Source: Oscillospiraceae bacterium (GTDB lineage: Bacteria > Bacillota > Clostridia > Oscillospirales > Acutalibacteraceae). Taken from it: a DNA stretch of 9,648 nucleotides. Numbering within the stretch: the first letter of the stretch is position 1; the number at the start of each line of letters is the position of its first letter. Where the stretch lies: contig JAISII010000103.1 of assembly GCA_031262125.1 (NCBI GenBank), positions 1-9,648 of the forward strand, read 5' to 3'. The translations under genes were made by a program, and so were the position numbers. Shown in pieces: positions 6,506 through 9,648 of this stretch. The notes beneath the pieces are model-generated. The model was not told the DNA's origin and searched no databases. It saw nothing but the letters and a program-made list of their open reading frames with translations.

Positions 6506-6584
6506 CGGGGTGGTTTGTGGGCAAGAATTTTTTTAAAATAAAATTTAAATAGAAATTTAAATTTTTTAAGGTCGGGGTGGTTTG
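6506..6584 (+). repeat. Direct repeat CGGGGTGGTTTG, two copies
   Basis: The 12-base word occurs exactly at 6506-6517 and 6573-6584, 67 bases apart start to start. Between the copies lie the AT-rich sequence and the 11-bp hairpin. The inverted form of the same core appears at 6255-6266, so this word is present three times in the spacer. Confidence 0.6.
6540..6565. repeat. AT-only hairpin, perfect 11-bp stem
   Basis: AAAATTTAAAT (6540-6550) and ATTTAAATTTT (6555-6565) are exact reverse complements with the four-base loop AGAA. The stem contains no G-C pair. It sits about 27 bases beyond the stop of the solute-binding protein gene. Confidence 0.5.
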
Positions 6585-6592
6585 TTCAAACC
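6579..6592. repeat. Short palindrome at the solute-binding protein stop codon
   Basis: GGTTTG and CAAACC flank a two-base centre and touch the TAG stop at 6592-6594. It is a 6-bp dyad with no following T-run in the minus direction, so it is not a convincing terminator. Confidence 0.35.
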
Positions 6593-7950
6593 TACTCTCC
6601 ATTTTGCTCTACTTTATTAGCTGTCTCGGATTTAACTCTGTTAATTGCGTCGTCGAACAACTCGCCTAAATCTGCTTTGCCCAGCGGTGTAGAGGATGAA
6701 ATTTGATAACCAAGTTCGCTGGTGCTTGCAAAATAAGGGTCTTTAATGCCGCTAAGAGGCACTGCGGTGGATTCTTGTTTAAGAAAAGCATTGATAATTT
6801 CGTTGTTATTTGCAATTTTTGCAGCGGCAATATTTGTGGGTGGGGTGCCGTTTTGTTCGGCACGCCGGGTTTGGCACGCCTCGCCGGTTAAATAATCGGC
6901 AAGCATTTGTGATGCCTCTACCCAAAAGGTGTTTGAATGTATGCCCAGCATAGTATAGCCGTAATAAGCACTCGTTTTGGTGTTTGTTTGGTTGATTTTT
7001 ACGGTAGGAATTTGTGCTACGCCCAAGTTTGCACCCAAAGCTTCTTTAGCTTGTTCAACTTGCCAAAAGCCGCAAATGCCCGCTGCTGTTGAGTCGTTTT
7101 TAAACCCTGTAATTATAGCATCAACCTCGTGGCTTTTAAAGGTGTTCGGGTTGTTTGCAAAAAGCAAATTAAAGGCATCTAAAGCGTTTATTACAGAGCT
7201 TCTATCATAGTTATTAAACTGCTGAACACCCGTTGCAATATCGTAATTTTCGGTTTTAAAGCCGCCTGCAAACAAAAACATAGAGGAATAAAACGACTTG
7301 CCGGCGTCCATTATTAAGGTTTTGCCGTTTTGCTCACTTGCGTCAATCAAACTCTCAAAACTTGCAACATCTTCTGTTGTTAAAATTCGTTTATCATAAA
7401 ACAGCACATAGCCGTTATCGGCAGCATATGGGTAGGCGAACAAGTCGTTGTCATACATTGCAGCAGCGGCGGAGTTTTTTGTGTTGCGAGAAATAATTGA
7501 TTGTTTTGAAACACCTGTAATTTCGTTAGGCAAAGCATAAACAGGCAGCAAAAGATTATTCTCGGCAAGGGTATGCAGTTTGTCCGAATTAAAAAACATT
7601 AAATCCGGCAAATTGCCTAACCCAACTAACATTGTCGAAACAATGTCGGGGTATTCTATAACATTTATGCTGATCGACTTGTTTGGGTGCAGCTTTATAA
7701 ATTCCGCACATTGGGCGGTAATTGTTTCTTTCAGTGCGTTAGGCACGCCTACTTTAAGGGTCATATTGTCCTCGCCGTAAAAAGGGTCGTTTGCAAGGGC
7801 GGCGTTGTTTTGTGTAGCGGGAACAGGCTCGGTATTTGGAAAAATAAATTGATAACCAACCAGCACAAAAACGCTTGTAAGCACCAAAACTGCCACTAAG
7901 CTGAATATGAAAATAAGTCTTTGTTTAAACGCTGTTAGTTGCTTTTGCAT
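6592..7950 (-). CDS. Membrane-anchored ABC-type extracellular solute-binding protein (family 1)
   Basis: The 452-residue protein has a short basic N-terminus, one strong hydrophobic segment (about 12-37) and then an extracellular domain with features of sugar-binding proteins of the MalE class: PYAADNGYVLFYDKRIL (174-190), GICGFWQVEQ (291-300) and LGVAQIPTV (309-317). It would capture a ligand, probably a carbohydrate, outside the membrane. There is no Cys near the hydrophobic segment, so it is not a lipoprotein as expected in Gram-positives; it is likely held by an uncleaved signal anchor, or released if the signal is cut. No permease or ATPase gene lies in the window, so it is either an orphan or serves a transporter elsewhere. 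The start ATG at 7950 has only a distant AAAGG (15 bases). Ligand is unknown. Confidence 0.85.
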   Translation of the reverse strand: MQKQLTAFKQRLIFIFSLVAVLVLTSVFVLVGYQFIFPNTEPVPATQNNAALANDPFYGEDNMTLKVGVPNALKETITAQCAEFIKLHPNKSISINVIEYPDIVSTMLVGLGNLPDLMFFNSDKLHTLAENNLLLPVYALPNEITGVSKQSIISRNTKNSAAAAMYDNDLFAYPYAADNGYVLFYDKRILTTEDVASFESLIDASEQNGKTLIMDAGKSFYSSMFLFAGGFKTENYDIATGVQQFNNYDRSSVINALDAFNLLFANNPNTFKSHEVDAIITGFKNDSTAAGICGFWQVEQAKEALGANLGVAQIPTVKINQTNTKTSAYYGYTMLGIHSNTFWVEASQMLADYLTGEACQTRRAEQNGTPPTNIAAAKIANNNEIINAFLKQESTAVPLSGIKDPYFASTSELGYQISSSTPLGKADLGELFDDAINRVKSETANKVEQNGE

Positions 7951-7961
7951 TTTTATAACCG

Positions 7962-7990
7962 ATAGCCTTTCGATTGTTTTGCTATGTCAA
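7962..7990 (-). promoter_or_regulatory. Weak candidate promoter for the solute-binding protein gene
   Basis: A perfect TTGACA (7985-7990, minus strand) lies in the 58-base gap after cysS. The hexamer 17 bases downstream is GGCTAT (7962-7967), a poor -10, and the better TATAAA further on is 27 bases away. Only the -35 is convincing. Confidence 0.25.
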
Positions 7991-8008
7991 AGGGAACATT
8001 CGTCTAAA

Positions 8009-9424
8009 CTAAGCCCTCTTCCATTTAACGCCCAACGGGGTGTCCTCCAAAATAACGCCCTTTGCTTTTAAGTCGTCTCGGATTTTATCGGCGGCGGCAA
8101 AATCTTTGTTTTTGCGGGCTTGTTGCCGTTGCTCAATAAGGGCTTCCACCTCGGCGGCAAAACCGCTTTCGTCTGAGGCTTCTGCTTTTATTTGAACCAC
8201 GCCGATAACATCATTAAGCTCGTTAAAAAGTTGCAAAGCAAATTCGCATAGCTTTTTAGAGGGGTTCTCGGCAGGGGCTGTCATCGTGTTAATATCACGG
8301 CAAAGCTCAAAAATTGAGGCAATGGCATCGGCTGTGTTAAGGTCGTCGTCCATAGCTTTAATAAAGGCATCTTTATGTGTTAACAGCTTTTTAGTCAGCT
8401 CGTCGTCGGTTGGGTTTTGCTCTGCGGTGCTGTTTTGCAGTGTAAAAACAAGGTTGTCGTAGCAATTGTGCAAACGCTCCAGTGCAGCGATGCATTGCTC
8501 AATAATCTCCGCCGAATAATTAATAGGGCTGCGGTAGTGAGAAGAAATAAGCATATATCTAATAGGCTCATAGCCGTATTTTTCTGCAACATCACGCACG
8601 GTAAAAAAGTTGTTAAGGCTTTTGCTCATCTTGCGGTTGTCTACATTAATATACCCATTGTGCATCCAATAATTTGCAAAAGCGGCATCGTTGCAGCATT
8701 CGCTTTGGGCAACCTCGTTTTCGTGGTGGGGGAAGATAAGGTCCTGCCCGCCGCAGTGAATATCTATAGTTTTGCCCAAATATTTGCCCGCCATTGCCGA
8801 ACACTCAATATGCCAACCGGGGCGACCGTTGCCAAATGGGCTTGTCCAAAAAGGCTCGCCCGGTTTTGCGGCTTTCCAAAGGGCAAAGTCCATAGGGTCG
8901 TTTTTAATTTCGCCGACAGATATTCTTGCACCCGCCTCAAGTTCGTCGAGATTTTGGTGGCTCAGCTTGCCGTATTGCTCAAAGCTTTTGGTGTTAAAAT
9001 AAACGTCGCCGTTTTCGGCAAGGTATGCATGCCCTTTTTCTATGAGAGTGGACACAAGCTCGATAATTTCTGCAATATTTTCGGTTGCCTTCGGGTTAAT
9101 TGTGGCAGCCTTAACACCCAACCCTTTTGCATCGGTTTTATATTCGGCTATGTAACGCTCGGCAACGGTTTTATAATCGGTGTTTTCTTCGGTTGCTCTT
9201 TTTATAATTTTATCGTCAATATCTGTAAAGTTCTGAACAAAATTAACTTTGTACCCACGGTATTCCAAATATCGGCGTAAAATGTCAAACACGCACAGGG
9301 GGCGTGCGTTGCCGATGTGGATGTAATTATAAACCGTAGGTCCGCAGGCATATATGTTTGCCGTGCCGGGCGTTATTGGTACAAATTCTTCTTTGCTTTT
9401 GCTAAGGGTGTTATATATTTTCAT
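8009..9424 (-). CDS. cysS: Cysteinyl-tRNA synthetase
   Basis: This 471-residue class I enzyme charges tRNA-Cys with cysteine in the cytoplasm. The signature HIGN sequence is at 36-39 (in YNYIHIGNARP), the second motif KMSKS at 265-269. The zinc site that selects cysteine is complete by alignment with the known bacterial enzyme: Cys27 (YACGPT), Cys208 (WHIEC), His233 and Glu237 (FPHHENE). The C-terminal part carries the helical anticodon-binding region and ends with the usual LEDTPLGVKWKRA. Length is normal for bacteria. The serine acetyltransferase gene ends 43 bases upstream, the common cysE-cysS order in Firmicutes. The start ATG at 9424 has GGAG at 9440-9443, a rather long 15-base spacing; the residues MKIYNTLSKSKEEF match the family's N-terminus, so the start is sound. 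Confidence 0.98.
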   Translation of the reverse strand: MKIYNTLSKSKEEFVPITPGTANIYACGPTVYNYIHIGNARPLCVFDILRRYLEYRGYKVNFVQNFTDIDDKIIKRATEENTDYKTVAERYIAEYKTDAKGLGVKAATINPKATENIAEIIELVSTLIEKGHAYLAENGDVYFNTKSFEQYGKLSHQNLDELEAGARISVGEIKNDPMDFALWKAAKPGEPFWTSPFGNGRPGWHIECSAMAGKYLGKTIDIHCGGQDLIFPHHENEVAQSECCNDAAFANYWMHNGYINVDNRKMSKSLNNFFTVRDVAEKYGYEPIRYMLISSHYRSPINYSAEIIEQCIAALERLHNCYDNLVFTLQNSTAEQNPTDDELTKKLLTHKDAFIKAMDDDLNTADAIASIFELCRDINTMTAPAENPSKKLCEFALQLFNELNDVIGVVQIKAEASDESGFAAEVEALIEQRQQARKNKDFAAADKIRDDLKAKGVILEDTPLGVKWKRA

Positions 9425-9467
9425 TATTAATTAGTGTTACTCCGTTTTTTTATAATTCTTTTGCAGC

Positions 9468-9648
9468 TTAAAGCTTCAGGTTTAAATGCTCTTCAATAAT
9501 TGCCAAAGCCATATCAACCGGGTCGGCATAATGAATTTGGTCGAGAGGTTCGTATTTTTGCCCGTCCATACGCACTATTTTTGCAGGGACACCCACAGCC
9601 GTGCAGTTGGGGGGGATTTCTTTTAAAACAACGGCTCCCGCTGCAATG
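9468..9648 (-). CDS. cysE: Serine O-acetyltransferase, C-terminal part only
   Basis: The gene enters from the right edge; the last 59 residues are visible. They begin IAAGAVVLKEIPPNCTAVGVPAKIVR, the end of a left-handed beta-helix of the hexapeptide acyltransferase group with the VVL-x-IPP-x-x-x-x-VGVPAK-V ending seen in CysE. The tail that follows (DQIHYADPVDMALAIIEEHLNLKL) resembles CysE tails. The enzyme makes O-acetylserine, the carbon acceptor for cysteine synthesis. Its place directly before cysS fits the Firmicutes cysE-cysS unit and makes CysE much more likely than other hexapeptide transferases with similar ends. Any T-box or promoter for the operon would lie outside the window. Confidence 0.88.
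   Translation of the reverse strand, partial: IAAGAVVLKEIPPNCTAVGVPAKIVRMDGQKYEPLDQIHYADPVDMALAIIEEHLNLKL

Larger units (their letters stand above)
6255..6515. repeat. Outer 12-bp inverted repeat pair
   Basis: AACCACCCCGTC at 6255-6266 and its exact reverse complement GACGGGGTGGTT at 6504-6515 bound a 261-base segment. No direct target-site duplication is visible (flanks GTTAT and TGTGG). The segment encloses the inner 22-base inverted pair, giving a nested arrangement that resembles a non-autonomous repeat element. No transposase or other gene lies inside. Confidence 0.5.
6217..6591. other. Gene-free spacer rich in inverted repeats
   Basis: This 375-base stretch holds no convincing gene on either strand. 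The right half (about 6431-6570) is extremely AT-rich and made of hairpin-forming runs, while short GC-rich blocks (CCACCCC, GGGGTGG, CCCCTCC, GGAGGGG) recur in both orientations. It carries the leader and possible operator of the XRE-cupin gene at its left end and the trailer of the solute-binding protein gene at its right end. Individual repeats are listed separately. Confidence 0.8.

Noticed and set aside
6217..6591. CRISPR array or tandem repeat array
   Set aside because: Repeated words are short, in mixed orientation and not evenly spaced; there are no spacers of constant length.
8417..9280. Long plus-strand open frame of 287 codons opposite cysS
   Set aside because: It is antisense to a gene with complete catalytic motifs, has Cys/Val/Phe-rich shadow composition and no recognisable domain or ribosome binding site.

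Overview
The window looks like a chromosomal segment of an anaerobic Firmicute of the class Clostridia, probably a gut-type Oscillospiraceae/Ruminococcaceae relative. The reasons are moderate, A/T-leaning composition, GGAG-type ribosome binding sites, a cysE-cysS pair, an XRE-cupin regulator next to an AMP-forming acyl-CoA synthetase, and GC-rich 'CCCCTCC/GGAGGGG' intergenic repeats in an AT-rich spacer. This placement is inferred from gene content and style; there is no marker gene that fixes it.

All nine recognisable genes lie on the minus strand, so transcription runs from high to low coordinates. In that order they are: the 3' end of cysE (serine O-acetyltransferase); cysS (cysteinyl-tRNA synthetase); a membrane-anchored ABC-type solute-binding protein; a 375-base gene-free spacer full of inverted repeats; an XRE-cupin regulator; a medium-chain-type acyl-CoA synthetase; a GT2 polyprenyl-phosphate glycosyltransferase; a GtrA-family membrane protein; a GH31 alpha-glucosidase; and the 5' part of a hemolysin III (PAQR-like) membrane protein that runs off the left edge. 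Apart from the 375-base spacer, gaps between genes are 11 to 65 bases.

Three functional units stand out. (1) cysE-cysS couples cysteine synthesis to cysteine charging. (2) Regulator plus acyl-CoA synthetase (37 bases apart): the cupin domain probably senses a small molecule and controls the synthetase. A perfect 7+7 dyad upstream of the regulator is a candidate operator. (3) GT2 plus GtrA (29 bases apart) is the usual pair that makes a lipid-linked sugar and moves it across the membrane. The GH31 gene that follows has its own extended -10 promoter and a TTG start, and its last codons hold a run of nine A residues that places the hemolysin III frame in the -1 register.

Most of the window is ordinary housekeeping or metabolism. 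The parts most worth a second look are the nested inverted-repeat spacer (6251-6592), the A9 tract at the GH31/hemolysin III junction, the dyad upstream of the XRE-cupin gene, and the solute-binding protein that lacks a lipobox and has no permease genes beside it. I found no CRISPR array, tRNA, rRNA, transposase or phage gene, and no clear candidate for an entirely new multi-gene system.
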